Below, in pieces: positions 1-11,412 of a stretch of 64,000 nt of DNA (its first letter is position 1; the number at the start of each line of letters is the position of its first letter). The stretch comes from Neocallimastix lanati (nom. inval.) (taxonomy: Eukaryota; Neocallimastigomycota; Neocallimastigomycetes; Neocallimastigales; Neocallimastigaceae). The translations under genes and the position numbers were made by a program. Location: positions 1 through 64,000 of the forward strand of contig JACVTC010000002.1 in assembly GCA_016946835.1 (NCBI GenBank). Direction: 5' to 3'. The notes below the pieces were generated by a model, which did not search any database, was not told the origin of the DNA, and saw only the letters and a program-made list of their open reading frames with translations.

Positions 1-575
1 CCAAATACCTTAAATTATAATATTTTAATATTTCTCCATATAAATATGTTTAATCTATTTTATTAATTAATTATTATCTTTATTAACTTTATCAATATTT
101 CCATTATTATTATATAAATATATATTATTAATTATTAATATTTTGCTATAAAATAAATATTTTATTATATTCTTATTATTTTTTATTATACATTTAATAA
201 ATTTTATTTTATATTATAAATTTTTATTATTTTATTATTAATATTCATATCTAAAAATTTTATTATTATTTTATTGTTACACAAAATTATTTTTAACTAA
301 TCAATGTATTACCAAAATTTATAAAATATTTTGTAATAATATTATTTAAATCTCTCTCTTTTCTTTTTTTATGTAATGGAGGAATAAATAAATATGAACA
401 AATAAATAAATGGATGAATAATATATAGTTAAATAAATTTTTAAATAAATAAATTAATAAATAATCAATAAATAAATAAATAAATATTGTATAAGTTTTT
501 CGTAATTTTTATACGTCTACTATCTATTTACCAATATATTATTATACATCCATCAATTTCAAAAGTCCTGTACCA
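1..575 (+). repeat. Gypsy-1 left (5') LTR, partial
   Basis: Matches 5493-6079 closely. About 15 bases of its start lie before the window. It ends in CCTGTACCA at 575, where the two copies stop matching (T follows here, G after the right LTR). Confidence 0.9.
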
Positions 576-582
576 TAATTTC

Positions 583-600
583 TGGCGAGCTATGCAGGAC
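583..600 (+). promoter_or_regulatory. Gypsy-1 candidate primer-binding site
   Basis: Seven bases inside the left LTR the sequence reads TGGCGAGCTATGCAGG, starting with the TGG expected for pairing with a tRNA CCA end. The tRNA was not identified, so this rests on position and TGG only. Confidence 0.45.
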
Positions 601-733
601 CAAAGTATAATAATATGAAACATTAATAGATAGTAAAAAAGAAAGAAGATTAAATAAAATATTATAAACGAAATAATAATAATAATAATAAAGCAAATAA
701 AATAACAGAAAAAAAAAAAAAAAAACTAAAGAA

Positions 734-1596
734 ATGAAGATCAGGGAACTCGAAGAGATTCTACCTCGTCTAAACGAAACAGCAAGAGATGTGGATTCTT
801 GGGGTGATGAATTTGCTAGGATCATGAGACTAGCAAACATCACTGAACCTATGAACATACATTCCTGGGCTATGGAATGTGTGGAAGGCAAACTAAGAGG
901 TATACTACAAGACTTAGTAACTACCGACGAAGAAGGGGGAAAGAAGTATCCATCCATCGACCAGATGAAAAGGCTATAGAAGATGCACTTGAAGTTACTC
1001 CCCAGGAAAAATGCAAGAGACTCCAGAAACTTAGAATCAGAAAGGGTGAAAGTATTCAAAACTTTAACTGGAGGTACAAAAAGCTTTATAATAGTCTTTC
1101 CAAACTATACCAATCTTTCATTACGGTAGACGATTACATTGAATCCATTGCTAGTAGACCTTATGCAAGGTCTCAAGTAATCACCCAAAGGTGTTATGAT
1201 CTGGAGGATGCCTTCGAAGAAGCCGAACTAGCCGAAAGGGCTGAAGAAAACTTCCTACGTAAGCCTGAAACTGTTTTAGCAACATTTCAATCCAACCAAC
1301 CTTATTATTATAAAGTCAACTACGGAGGTCATCCATTCAAGGGCTTTGGTAACCGAAAATACAACACAAGGGATAACGACCGAAGCGATTATAGGTATGT
1401 AAAAGAAAATAAACTGAAGTCAAATCAAGAACAGACTAGAAGACGCCAAGATAATTCAAACACACATCAACAAAATAATAGAAAATGCTATAAATGTGGT
1501 CAAGTGGGACACTACTTAAACCAATGTCCTTACTCTTCCAGGGAATTAGCAGAGATGGAAGAAAAAGGCCAACTTCAAAAGAAAATAAGTCTTTAA
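734..1596 (+). pseudogene. Gypsy-1 gag, frameshifted
   Basis: Gag encodes the structural protein of the retrotransposon particle. The frame opening at 734 (MKIRELEEILPRL) stops at 979. The match continues in another frame through 1596, so there is a frameshift near 960. The second part carries a retroviral-type zinc knuckle, C-X2-C-X4-H-X4-C (CYKCGQVGHYLNQC, about 1486-1527), which marks the nucleocapsid end of Gag, after a basic Asn/Gln/Arg-rich stretch. No start other than 734 is supported. Confidence 0.85.
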
Positions 1597-1717
1597 ACTG
1601 ATAAAAGGAAGAAGGGAAACTTCCTTTAATCAAACCAACGAAAAGAACCATTTACCACTAGTTCCAAATAATGACATATTAGCAGCGGTAGTAAGAAGAA
1701 AGAAAAAGAATAATAGT

Positions 1718-2668
1718 ATGGCAGAAACCCCATACTCTTCAAAAGAAAAATCTAGGAAAGGAAAAGCTGCAACAAATACTCAGGATACTACTATGGAGTT
1801 TGAATCACCAGTGTCTACACCTACTACTACAGAAAAGCTTGAAGAAATTGACCTTTCTGTGATAGCTCAGCCATCCATCAAGTCCGTGAAAAGAAAAACC
1901 AAATTAGATAAAGAAAAAGAAATAATAGAAGAGAACTGAAACAAGTACTCATCCATCAAGAGATGATCAATCTAAAGAAGTAACAAAAGGAAAACTTCCT
2001 AGTGATAAAGCTGAAGAAGTCAAATCTAAAAGGACATCTACCGAAAAACATATAGCCTTGATGGAAGGAAAGAACAGTTATGATATCTCTGATGACTTAA
2101 ACAACAAACTAGCTAATATCTCCATCACACAGCTATTAGATATAAGTCCTAAGCTTAGATCGGAACTAGTTAAACTACTTAAGCTAAAGGACAGCAATAC
2201 TCAAGGACAATCTCTAAACGAAATAGTTCTATCCACTATTTCAAGAAGTGATATCGCCAGTACAAAAATGTTATGTTTATGGGATTGAAGGTATAGCTTT
2301 CTTGGATACCTGTGCTAGCTTAAACTTGGTGACAAAGAATTACTTAACAAGGATAAAAGAAAAACAAAACTTGGTACCAATGGGGTACACAAATAATAAT
2401 ATTGTACAAATTTTCTCTGAGAAGAAATTGGATTCAGAACTCTATCTATTGGATGTCAAAATTGGGGATACCACAATTAAAGATGTATTTAGAGTTGTTG
2501 AAAATGACTAAAAATATCTTCGATATACTTATAGGGTTCAATACATTAAAAGACAATAAATTATTCGTACATCCTATCGACAATCACTTATGCAAGATGC
2601 TCAGTGAAGAATCATGGGATCGTGTGTCTCCTTTAGGGACTGATGAGGAAGAACTCGAAGGAGAGTGA
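1718..2668 (+). pseudogene. Gypsy-1 pre-protease and aspartic protease region, broken
   Basis: Three open pieces are read in different frames. At 1718-1939 there is a disordered Lys/Glu/Thr-rich stretch. At 2058-2288 a segment ending in ...LLDISPKLRSELVKLLKL resembles the segment before the protease of Gypsy-2 (...LFTVSPTLRRLCIKGLKL). At 2248-2511 is the retropepsin-like domain, whose active-site motif reads LDTCASLN instead of the family D-T/S-G. The conserved downstream part (IFDILIGFNTLKDNKLFV) continues in another frame to 2668. The frame changes and the Gly-to-Cys replacement make an active protease unlikely. Confidence 0.8.
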
Positions 2669-2849
2669 CGATAATGAGAATCCAATCTTACCAACAATAA
2701 AGATGCATCAAGCTCTTATGCCTTCTGTCTTGTAAATAAGGTTAAAGATGAGAACTACCATGATGAAACAGATCAAATTGAAGAAGTTAAAGACGGACCC
2801 TTAAAGAAACAAGAGTTGTTGAACAAAGTATTGGATGAATTACCAAGAA

Positions 2850-4260
2850 AATACAGAAGAAAAGTTAACTCACTATTTCATGAATTCATCATCATCTTAG
2901 CAATCAAAATTGATGAACTCCAGCCAACGAAACTGCTTCCACATACCATTCAATTAATAGAAAATGCAAAGCCGATCAAGCAGAAAGGATAACCGGTTGT
3001 CCAAAGTTCAAATTCAAGCTCTAAAGCAAGAAATAACAAAAACTTATAAAAAACAAGTTGATAGAGCCATCCAGCTCCCCTTGGTCGTCTCCAGTAGTAC
3101 TCGTCCTCAAGAAAAAATAAAAAGTGGAGGATGTGCGTGGACTACCGTAAGCTGAACAATGTTACCATCAAAGATTCCTACGCGTTACCAATTATCGATA
3201 GTATTTTATTTTCTATTGGAAGGAAGGTTATGGTCTTTACTACTATAGATTTATTCTCCGGCTTTCACCAAATTCCAATGAATAAAGAAGACATTCCCAA
3301 GACCACTTTTACCACTATGTTTGGGAACTACCAATTCCGGGTGATGCCGTTCGGACTATGCAATGCTCCTGGTACTTTTCAGAGGGAAATGAACAGAATT
3401 TTCTTCCCGCTAATTGGAGTATGCATGTTCGTTTATATAGATGACTTGGTGATATTCTCACCATCAATTGAAGAACACATCCAAGATTTAAGAAAAGTCT
3501 TTACAATAATCAGAACAACGGATTGAAGATAAACTTAGAAAATGTCACTTTTTCAAGAAAAAAGTAGAACTTCTTGGACATATTTTATCAGGTGAAGGAG
3601 TTGCTCCAATCCCAGGAAAACTGAAATTATTCACAACTGGTTGCCTCCCAAGAATATAACTCAACTACGGTCCTTTTTAGGTGCTGTAGGCTACTACAGA
3701 AAATTTATATTCAACTTTGCGAAGATGGCTAGACCACTATATAAACTGCTGAAAAAGGGTACTGATTTCGAATGGAATACAGAACAAGAAAACAGCTTCC
3801 AAGAACTTAAAGATAGACTTGTGAAGGCACCTATATTAATTATGCCTGACTTCGAAAAGCCTTTCATCATCCGTACAGACGCCTCTTATGATGGTATCGG
3901 TGGCGTTCTATTACAAAAAGAGGAAGATGGTAAGGAAAAACCATCCATTTCATTAGCCGTTCATTAAAATCTTCCGAAAGAATTACTCTATCACCAACTT
4001 AGAAGGAACAGCTGCATTCTATAGCGTAAAGAAATTCAAACCTTACATCTCTTAGCAATAACTGTTCCACTATCCTCTATACAGACCACAAACCACTAGT
4101 TAGTTTATTCACCTCCAAAGAACCCAACAACGCAAGGCAAACGCGCTGGGTATTACTCTTATCAATGTTGAAGGTTCGTGTTCAATATGAACCTGGTAAA
4201 AAGAATGTTATCGCAGACGCTCTCTCGAGGATGCCATCCATCAAAAGCGATATATTAGCA
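2850..4260 (+). pseudogene. Gypsy-1 reverse transcriptase and RNase H, broken
   Basis: Reverse transcriptase copies element RNA into DNA and RNase H degrades the RNA strand. Visible motifs are CVDYRKLNNVTIKDSYALP (from 3131), TIDLFSGFHQIPM, FGLCNAPGTFQREMN and the catalytic FVYIDD (about 3430-3450). A stop at 3526 is followed in another frame by NLEKCHFFKKKVELLGHIL. From 3641 the connection and RNase H domains read LRSFLGAVGYYRKF, then FIIRTDAS (RNase H aspartate), then after more frame changes YTDHKPLVSLF and KKNVIADALSR. The 5' part before 3131 is also split over two frames. Confidence 0.88.
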
Positions 4261-4399
4261 ACTACAACCGTGAGTGTAATAGTGAAACAGATGAAAACAA
4301 CTTATTAAATCTATTAAAAGACAAGTTTACTTTAATGAATGGAGAAAAATTTTATAAAGACAATGGAATGCTAAGAAAGTTATAGATAACCCAGAGGAA

Positions 4400-5440
4400 A
4401 AGTCAAACTTATTCTTAAGGCCCATGGTATCGGTCACGAAGGTACTTTCAAGACATACAACCGCTTGAAAGAGATTACTATTGGACCAACATGATACAAG
4501 ATGTTAAATACATGGTCAGGACCTGTAAAACTTGTCAACTCTTTAAGCCACAAACATTTAACTATCAACCTGAAGATACAGCCACGAAACCCGGTCTTCC
4601 ATTTACCAAGGTAGGTCTAGACATTGTAGGACCTCTACCAGTTACTCAGAAAGGTAATCAATACATTATAGTTTTAGTAGATTACCTGACTAAGTGGGTT
4701 GAAGCTGAACCCACTAAGAACATTGAATCAGATGACGTTATCCAATTTCTATCCAAAGTCTTTGCTCGACATGGAACGCCTGAGATTTTAATAACGGACA
4801 ATGGACCCCAATTCTGTTCGGACAAAACGAAAGCTTTTCTCGACTTGTATGGAGTTTACGTACACTATATTACAAACATACCATCCAGAATCCAACGGCG
4901 AAGTCGAAAATAGAAATAAAGAAATTGGCAAGTACTTGAGAATTCTTTGTAATCGCAACACTACCATTTGGGATGAGATGCTACCAAGCGCTTTATGGGC
5001 TATTCGCACCTGTAAGAATGAAACTACTAAGTTTTCCAGTTTTGAGTTGTTATATGGACGTCGCGATTTACAACCCTTTGAATTAACACTGAACTTAGAC
5101 AAGAAAGAAGAATACGAAAGTGAAGAAGAATTTTAATAAGAAGATTTACTAAACATTATGCCTGGATTAAAGAAGCCATTAACAACATTAATACTGCTAA
5201 CAAGTTATGGGAAGACAGGCGAAACAAATGAAGAGAATGAAGGCTGAATATAACCCTGGTGATCTTGTCCTTGTCAAACTTATTAACCGAAGAAAATTAG
5301 ACCCATTCTTCCTTGGCCCTATGAAAATAGTTAAGAAGAATTTAACACGGTCACACTTTGCGATCCTGTAACTAATGAAATCGCTGAGAGAAATGTTCAC
5401 TTAAAGAACATTGTACCATACAGACTATATGAAGTATAGA
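4400..5440 (+). pseudogene. Gypsy-1 integrase, broken
   Basis: Integrase inserts the cDNA into the genome. The HHCC zinc module is visible (HGIGHEG near 4420, CKTCQ at about 4525). The catalytic core is in the frame from 4491: LDIVGPLP (first Asp), ITDNGPQF (second Asp). After a frameshift near 4880 the third acidic residue follows in NGEVENRN, within the 4801-5136 frame. The C-terminal GPF/Y-like module (YNPGDLVLV, RRKLDPFFLGPMKIV) is at about 5240-5330 after two more frame changes. No chromodomain is seen; the coding match ends about 40 bases before the right LTR. Confidence 0.88.
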
Positions 5441-5477
5441 CTTCAAGGGACGAAGTCTAAACTTAACGGGGGCATCA

Positions 5478-6079
5478 TGATACGGTATTTACCCAAATAC
5501 CTTAAATTATAATAATTTTAATATTTCTCCATATAAATATGTTTTAAATCTATTTTATTAATTAATTATTATCTTTATTAACTTTATCAATATTTCCTTT
5601 ATTATTATATAAATATATATATTATTAATTATTAATATTTTGCTATAAAATAAATATTTTATTATATTCTTATTATATTTTTATTATACATTTGATAAAT
5701 TTTATTTTATATTATAAATTTTTTTATTATTTTTATTATTAATATTCATATCTAAAATTTTATTATTATTTTATTGTTACACAAAATTATTTTTAACTAA
5801 TCAATGTATTACCAAAATTTATAAAATATTTTGTAATAATATTATTTTAAATCTCTCTCTTTTCTTTTTTTTATGTAATGGAGGAATAAATAAATAAATG
5901 AACAAATAAATAAATGGATGAATAATATATAGTTAAATAAATTTTTAAATAAATAAATTAATAAATAATCAATAAATAAATAAATAAATATTGTATAAGT
6001 TTTTCGTAATTTTTATACGTCTACTATCTATTTACCAATATATTATTATACATCCATCAATTTCAAAAGTCCTGTACCA
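5478..6079 (+). repeat. Gypsy-1 right (3') LTR
   Basis: Starts TGATACGG directly after the G-rich tract and ends GTACCA at 6079, giving TG...CA ends. It is a direct copy of positions 1-575 with small A/T-run length differences and a few substitutions. Length is 602 bases. Confidence 0.9.
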
Positions 6080-7164
6080 GGAGTGGTAAAGAATGAATTA
6101 ATAACCTTTATTTTATTATTAATAATTCTTTACTAAATTGTACTTTCCTATATTCTTCATAACCTAAACCTCATTGTAAATTTAATTTATTTTGATATAA
6201 ATTAATTTTAATTTGTAAATAATGTAAATAAATTTTAATTAATCACTTTATTGTTATATTATTAAATATATGTATATATTAAAATACAATTGTAAATATT
6301 AAAATTATACTTTTAAGATACTAAATTATTAAAAATATTAATTAAATATTATTATAAAAATTATTATAAAATTATTAAAATTATTAATTAAATATTATTC
6401 TAAAAATTATTATAAATTATTAATATTATAAAATTATTAAAATTATTAAATATTATTATAAAAATTTATTTATTATAACTATTAAATATTATTATAAAAT
6501 TATTAAGATTATTAATTAAATTTATTATTAAAAATTATTATTAAAAATTTTTACTTATTATAAAAATTATTATTTAAATATTATCAAATTTATTAATTAA
6601 ATATTATAAAAATTTTATTTTATTTTGAAAATAATTACAAGTATTATTTAAAATAATTAAAGATTATTAAATTTATTATATTAATCTTTAAAAACAATTT
6701 ATTTAACTTAAAAATATCAAAGAAAATAGTAAAAACTATTTTCTATATATTTATTTTATAATTATTTTTAATTAAATTATATTTGAATATTATATTATTA
6801 TATTTATAAAAATTAAAACAAAAATGAATTATTGATATAAAATTAATTCAATAATTCTATAAAATTACTTAAATTATAAACAATTAATTATACTTTAAAT
6901 TTATAAAAAAATATAAATATTGTAACAATTTCTTAAAAATTAAATATGTGTACTTTAAATAAAAAAAAAAAAAAACTTTTATATTAATAAAAAAAATAAA
7001 TAATTTTTAATAAAGAAAGATTTATTTTTTTTTAAATCAAAGCAGGGTAATACCCGTCCCCCCCTGCTTGATTTTAAATATCTAAGTGTCAACCCCGAGT
7101 CTACCAGGAGGATTTCGTTACAATACTATAATTTTCATAATAATTTAAGTTTATAATATTAATA
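6080..7164. other. AT-rich intergenic DNA with two hairpins
   Basis: No gene seen. A near-perfect inverted repeat (6086-6104 with 6116-6133) begins six bases after the Gypsy-1 LTR. A rare GC-containing island lies at 7031-7115. The remainder is low-complexity ATT/TAA sequence. Confidence 0.6.
7031..7077. repeat. Hairpin with G/C-rich stem
   Basis: AAATCAAAGCAGGG at 7034-7047 pairs with CCCTGCTTGATTT (ends about 7075) with one bulged A, and the pairing extends into flanking A/T. It stands out from the surrounding low-GC sequence. The role is unknown; it could be a remnant of an element end. Confidence 0.6.
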
Positions 7165-7798
7165 TGTTGAAATTATAACTGAATTGAAATCTCAATTTCA
7201 GTTATTCACATTTCAATATACATTTAATTAATAATTAATATAAATTCTTATTTAGTATTTAAAGAATTATCTTAGGCCTAATAATTCTGGAAATATTAAT
7301 AAATAAGATTTATATTAATAATTTCAATTATTTACATATGACGTCACATGTATTTATTTATATTATGTTTATATATATGTTTATATCATATATATTAATT
7401 ACTATTTTTAATTATTCAAATTAATTATACAAATTAAATTTATTTAATTATATTAAATATTTTAAACATATCGATATTGTTATTATTTTAATATTTTATT
7501 AATATTCATTTTACTATATTATTATTATCTTATAATTAAATACTATTATTATGTAACTTACAAAGTATAAAAGAAAGATGTAAAAATCTATCTTTTATGT
7601 TCTTTGTAAGGTTATTGTATTTACAATAATTATATACTAATAATTCAATAAATAAATATTTTCATAAATCCTTCAAAGAAATTATTATTTAAAATATTCT
7701 TAGATATTAAGTGTTTAAATAACTTAACTATTTATCTTATATTATTTTTATATTATTATTAATTAATTATTGTTGGATTATTAATATATAATTCAACA
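7165..7798 (+). repeat. Probable solo LTR, 634 bp
   Basis: The ends are TGTTGAA and TTCAACA, an inverted 7-bp match with TG...CA termini as in LTRs. An LTR-like TATA region (AAAGTATAAAAGAAAG near 7565) is followed by AATAAATA signals. The flanks are TAATA and TATTA, an imperfect 5-bp duplication with one mismatch, so the boundaries are less certain than for the other elements. The first 20 bases recur at 62107. Orientation is inferred from the TATA and poly(A)-like order. No internal coding region adjoins it. Confidence 0.55.
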
Positions 7799-8208
7799 TA
7801 TTAACCTAGTAACGTTATTAATCATAAAACTATTTTATATCTTAATTTTAACATAATATAATATGTTATATTAATATTATGTGAGAATAATATAATAATA
7901 CAATATTTATAAATAGTAATATATAAAAATAATATAAATTAATTAATATAAAATAATTTAAAATAAACTTTAAATACATTATTAAACTACATTAATTTCA
8001 TTTCATACATTTGGTATACATTTTGTTTGTTTACATTTTCATAAAATTTATATAATTTTATAATAATTCTTTATCAATAAGTATTAAAATAATAAATAAA
8101 ATAAAGAGTTTAAAAAATTAATTTTAGAAAAATTTTTAATTTAAAATGTGATTGGGATAATCACATCTTTACATTTAACTAAAACTAAAATTAATTTTTT
8201 AAAGATGT
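7799..8208. other. AT-rich DNA with dispersed repeat and palindrome
   Basis: No gene. About 7991-8046 resembles the last 50 bases of the window (63949-64000), a dispersed repeat. Positions 8109-8203 form a large imperfect palindrome, and 8204-8208 (GATGT) is the left target duplication of Gypsy-2. Confidence 0.6.
8109..8203. repeat. 95-bp imperfect palindrome at the Gypsy-2 insertion point
   Basis: The outer arms are perfect over 19 bases (8109-8127 pairs with 8185-8203). The centre ATGTGATT/AATCACAT is also self-complementary. The palindrome ends exactly at the Gypsy-2 target duplication. Confidence 0.8.
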
Positions 8209-8682
8209 TGTTAAAAGATTTAATATTATAGAATATTTTGAATATTACTATTAAAATATGAACTTGTAACTTAAACTTAAAGTTTATATGAAGTTCATAA
8301 CACTCAATTATAAATAAATAAATAATATTTATTTATAAGATTAATTTTATTTATTTTATTAATATTATTTTTCTTTTTTTAACGAGTTAAAGAACTGTCC
8401 TTTTTTATGTTAAATTTATTTTCTTTTATACTTTTTCTCATATATTTTTAGAAGTAAATTTTTTAACTATTTTTAGTTTTAATTTCTCTTTTAGTTAATT
8501 TATTACTTAAATTACATTTATTTTTCTTAAAATAAATATTTTCACATATTATTAATATATTTTTAATTTAATAAATTATATAATTTAGTATTTTAAATTA
8601 TTACAATTATTCTTAAAATAATTATTTTCATATATTATTAATATATATATATTTTTATATCATTTATAATAATTTCTTTTCA
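8209..8682 (-). repeat. Gypsy-2 LTR (3' LTR in element sense)
   Basis: On the plus strand it begins TGTTAAAAG and ends CTTTTCA. It is followed inward (8683-8698) by CCTCCTTCCTT, which on the minus strand is a purine tract AAGGAAGGAGG fitting the polypurine tract. Confidence 0.95.
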
Positions 8683-8826
8683 ATACCTCCTTCCTTAAGA
8701 CATCGTTAGATGATAAAAGTCGAGATTGTTATAAGTGATATAAAACTTTTAGAAATAAAAATAGTGAAATTTTTGAAAATGTATTTGTAAAAATTTTTTT
8801 TTTATTTTTTTTTTTTTTTTTTTTTT

Positions 8827-9776
8827 TTACATTTTTGTATAAAATGGTTTTACGTCTTTAACGTGGATATTTCTTTCCAATTGTTTTTTTGTATCTAAAG
8901 TTTCTTGAACAAGAGTGTTATATTTGGATGCTTTTAAAACTCTAAAAGGGCCGATGAAGTAAGGGTCGAGTTTTCTTCTACCTATATATCTAATTAAAAC
9001 CAATTCGCCAGGTTTATATTTGTGTAACATTCCTTCTTTGGACTTAGCTCTTTGTAGCCAATAGGAATGTGCATATTGTATATTGTTAATAGCTTTCTTC
9101 ACCCATTTTGATGCCGAACAAAGCGTCTAAGGTTATACTCTTCTTCTGACTCATCCTCTTCTTTTTTGATATCAGGGAGAACAACACTCAAAGGCCACAG
9201 ATCTTTTCTTCCATACAGGAGTTCAAAGCTACTAAACCCTGTAATACTTGATTTAGTGGTCCTAAGAGCCCAAAGGGTAGCTGGCATATAAAGATCCCAG
9301 TCCTCCTGTTTTGAGCAAAGGTGTCTCAATATTTTCTCAATTTCTTTATTCCTGTTTTCGGCTAATCCGTTAGCTTCTGGATGTCTTGGAGAAATAAAGC
9401 GAATCCAGGAACCATATAAATCGATCATCATTTTGGTAATATCTGCTATAAATTGTCTTCCATTATCGGTTATGATTACTTCTGGTAAGCCATGTCTTGA
9501 AAAGACGTCTCGAAGGAACATTATAACATCGGTAGCTTCTATATTTTTTAAAGGAACAGCTTTTACCCATCTTGTGAAATAGTCAACTAAAACAATGATA
9601 AATTTATATCCTCTTTCGGTAGTTGGTAAGGGACCAATGATATCAAGACCAACTCTTGCAAAGGGTCTTTCTATTTTGGAGACGGTGTTAGAAGTGTTCT
9701 TTGGAACTGGGGAAGGTCTATAACATTGGCAGTTTAGACATGTTTTGACTGTTTCTTCAACATCATTTCTCATACC
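8827..9776 (-). pseudogene. Gypsy-2 integrase, broken
   Basis: The minus-strand frame from 9773 carries the HHCC cysteines (CLNC) and the catalytic core: LDIIGPLP (Asp), ITDNGRQF (Asp), ANGLAENRN (Glu). It stops at 9099. The C-terminal part with PGELVLIRYI and RRKLDPYFIGPFRV (GPF/Y-like) continues in another frame to 8827, so a 1-base indel lies in the A run near 9105. Just upstream, TAT-TAA-TGG stands where the family has YYWPGM, a stop inside the zinc module, separating it from the upstream frame at 9783. No chromodomain follows. Confidence 0.9.
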
Positions 9777-9782
9777 TGGCCA

Positions 9783-10640
9783 TTAATAAGCTTCTTGTAA
9801 TCTAGCTAGGGTTTTAGCAATTCCTTCATGGCCGACAAGATGAGCTTTCTTTACAAGTTCAGCTTTAAGATGATCATCTTCAATCACCTTAAGAAGTTTA
9901 CCATTTTTATTTTTATAAAAAAGAGTTCCATCTAAAAGAAAATAATTTTTCTTAACAAAATCAACTAAGCGAGTAGGGAAAGCATCAGCGATAATACTGT
10001 CATTTTTAAGAATTCTTTGAATAGAACAAACATTATAAGTAGGAAGACGTGATAGAGTGTCAGCAAAGACATTATTCTTACCTTTTTCATAAAGAATATC
10101 CACTTTGAATTCATTAAAGAGAGAAATCCAACGGATATGGCGGTCAGACATGGGAATACTTTTCTTAAAATATCCTACAAGGGGTTTATGATCAGTAAAA
10201 AGAGTGACATTAAATCGAGAAGCGGCAATATAGGAGCGAAACTTCTTTAGTGCAAAGATAACACCAATACCTTCTTTCTCTGTAACGGAGTAATTTAATT
10301 CGGCTTTTTTCAAGCATCTACTGCAGTAATATATAGGATGTTCTTTATTAGTAAATCCATCAACTTGTAGTAATACGGCACCAACAGCATAAGAGGAAGC
10401 ATCAGTTCTTATAATAAAAGGAAGGGAAGGATCAGAGTAATAAAGTATAGGATTTTTACACAAGGCTTTTTTTAAAACATTAAAAGCTTCAGTATGTTTA
10501 TCGGTCCATAAGAAGACAGATTTTGGGCTAGTAAGTTTATATAAGATATTAGAGATTTCAGCAAAGTCTGGAATAAACTTACGGTAGTAACCAACAAGTC
10601 CAAGAAAGGATTGTAGTTGAGTAACGTTTTGAGGGGTTTG
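9783..10640 (-). pseudogene. Gypsy-2 RNase H and integrase N-terminus
   Basis: An open minus-strand frame continuous with the RT frame after an in-frame TAG at about 10638-10640. It reads LQSFLGLVGYYRKF (connection), then FIIRTDASSYAVGAVLLQ (RNase H), YCSRCLKKAELNYSVTEKE, LFTDHKPLVGYF and the tether ending in HLVGHEGIAKTL, the two histidines of the integrase zinc module. It ends at a TAA at 9783 and the same frame resumes at once in the integrase core. The two stops, not frameshifts, are what break this stretch. Confidence 0.9.
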
Positions 10641-11412
10641 CTAAGAGGAGATGGCGAGGACTTTATCTGGCATAGGTTTAATACCATCTTTTGAAAGAAC
10701 ATGACCTAATACTTCCACTGATTCTTGGTAAAAATGACATTTTTCTAGATTAATTGAAAATTTATATTTACGGAGGATAGAGAAAACTTTTTCAAGATCC
10801 TTCAGATGTTGATCCATATTGGGGGAGTAGACCAGAATATCGTCCATATAAACAAAGATACAAACACCGATAAGAGGCATAAGAATTCTATTCATCTCCC
10901 TTTGAAATGAGGCGGGAGCATTTGTTAGCCCAAAAGGCATAACTAGAAAGTTGTAGTTTCCATACTTGGTGGTGAAAGCTGTCTTTTCAATGTCTTTTTC
11001 GTTCATGGGAATTTAATGATAGCCACTGAAAAGATCTATTGCATAAAATACAGTTGCACCATGAACAGATTCTAGAAGTTCATCTATAAATGGTAAAGCG
11101 TATGCGTCTTTAATTGTGACATCATTTAACCGTCTATAATCCACGCACATTCTCCATTTACCATTTTTCTTCTTGACAAGTAGCACTGGGAAAGCCCAAG
11201 GCGATTGAGAAGGAGCAATAAGTCCATGCTTCAAAAGTTTCCGAATTTCTTCCTTGAGGGCTTTTGATTGTTCTAGTGAAACTTTATATGGTCGTAGTTT
11301 AATCGGTTTAGGATTTGTAAGATTGATTGTGTGTGGTTCAGCATCTGCCACTTTAACATTATCAATAGAATTTACTAATACATCTTTATATGAATTCAAG
11401 AGAGATTCTAAT
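10641..11412 (-). pseudogene. Gypsy-2 reverse transcriptase with internal stop
   Basis: Motifs in order on the minus strand: [49 protein letters not shown], then an in-frame TAA (about 11010-11012) where the family has Gln (SGYH-Q-IPM, as in Gypsy-1), then MNEKDIEKTAFTT, FGLTNAPASFQREMN and catalytic FVYMDD. The frame ends at VLAISS-TAG, where Trp is usual. A frameshift near 11410 separates this frame from the protease frame. Apart from these lesions the residues are well conserved. Confidence 0.92.

Larger units (their letters stand above)
1..6079 (+). mobile_element. Gypsy-1: decayed Ty3/Gypsy LTR retrotransposon
   Basis: Two direct LTRs (1-575, cut by the window start, and 5478-6079) bracket coding remnants in the order gag, protease, reverse transcriptase, RNase H, integrase, the Ty3/Gypsy order. 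The coding region changes frame at least eight times, so no full polyprotein can be made. A G-rich tract just before the right LTR (about 5464-5477) fits a polypurine tract. The LTR copies differ mostly by small indels in A/T runs. The left flank is outside the window, so the target-site duplication cannot be tested; the five bases after the right LTR are GGAGT. Confidence 0.93.
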
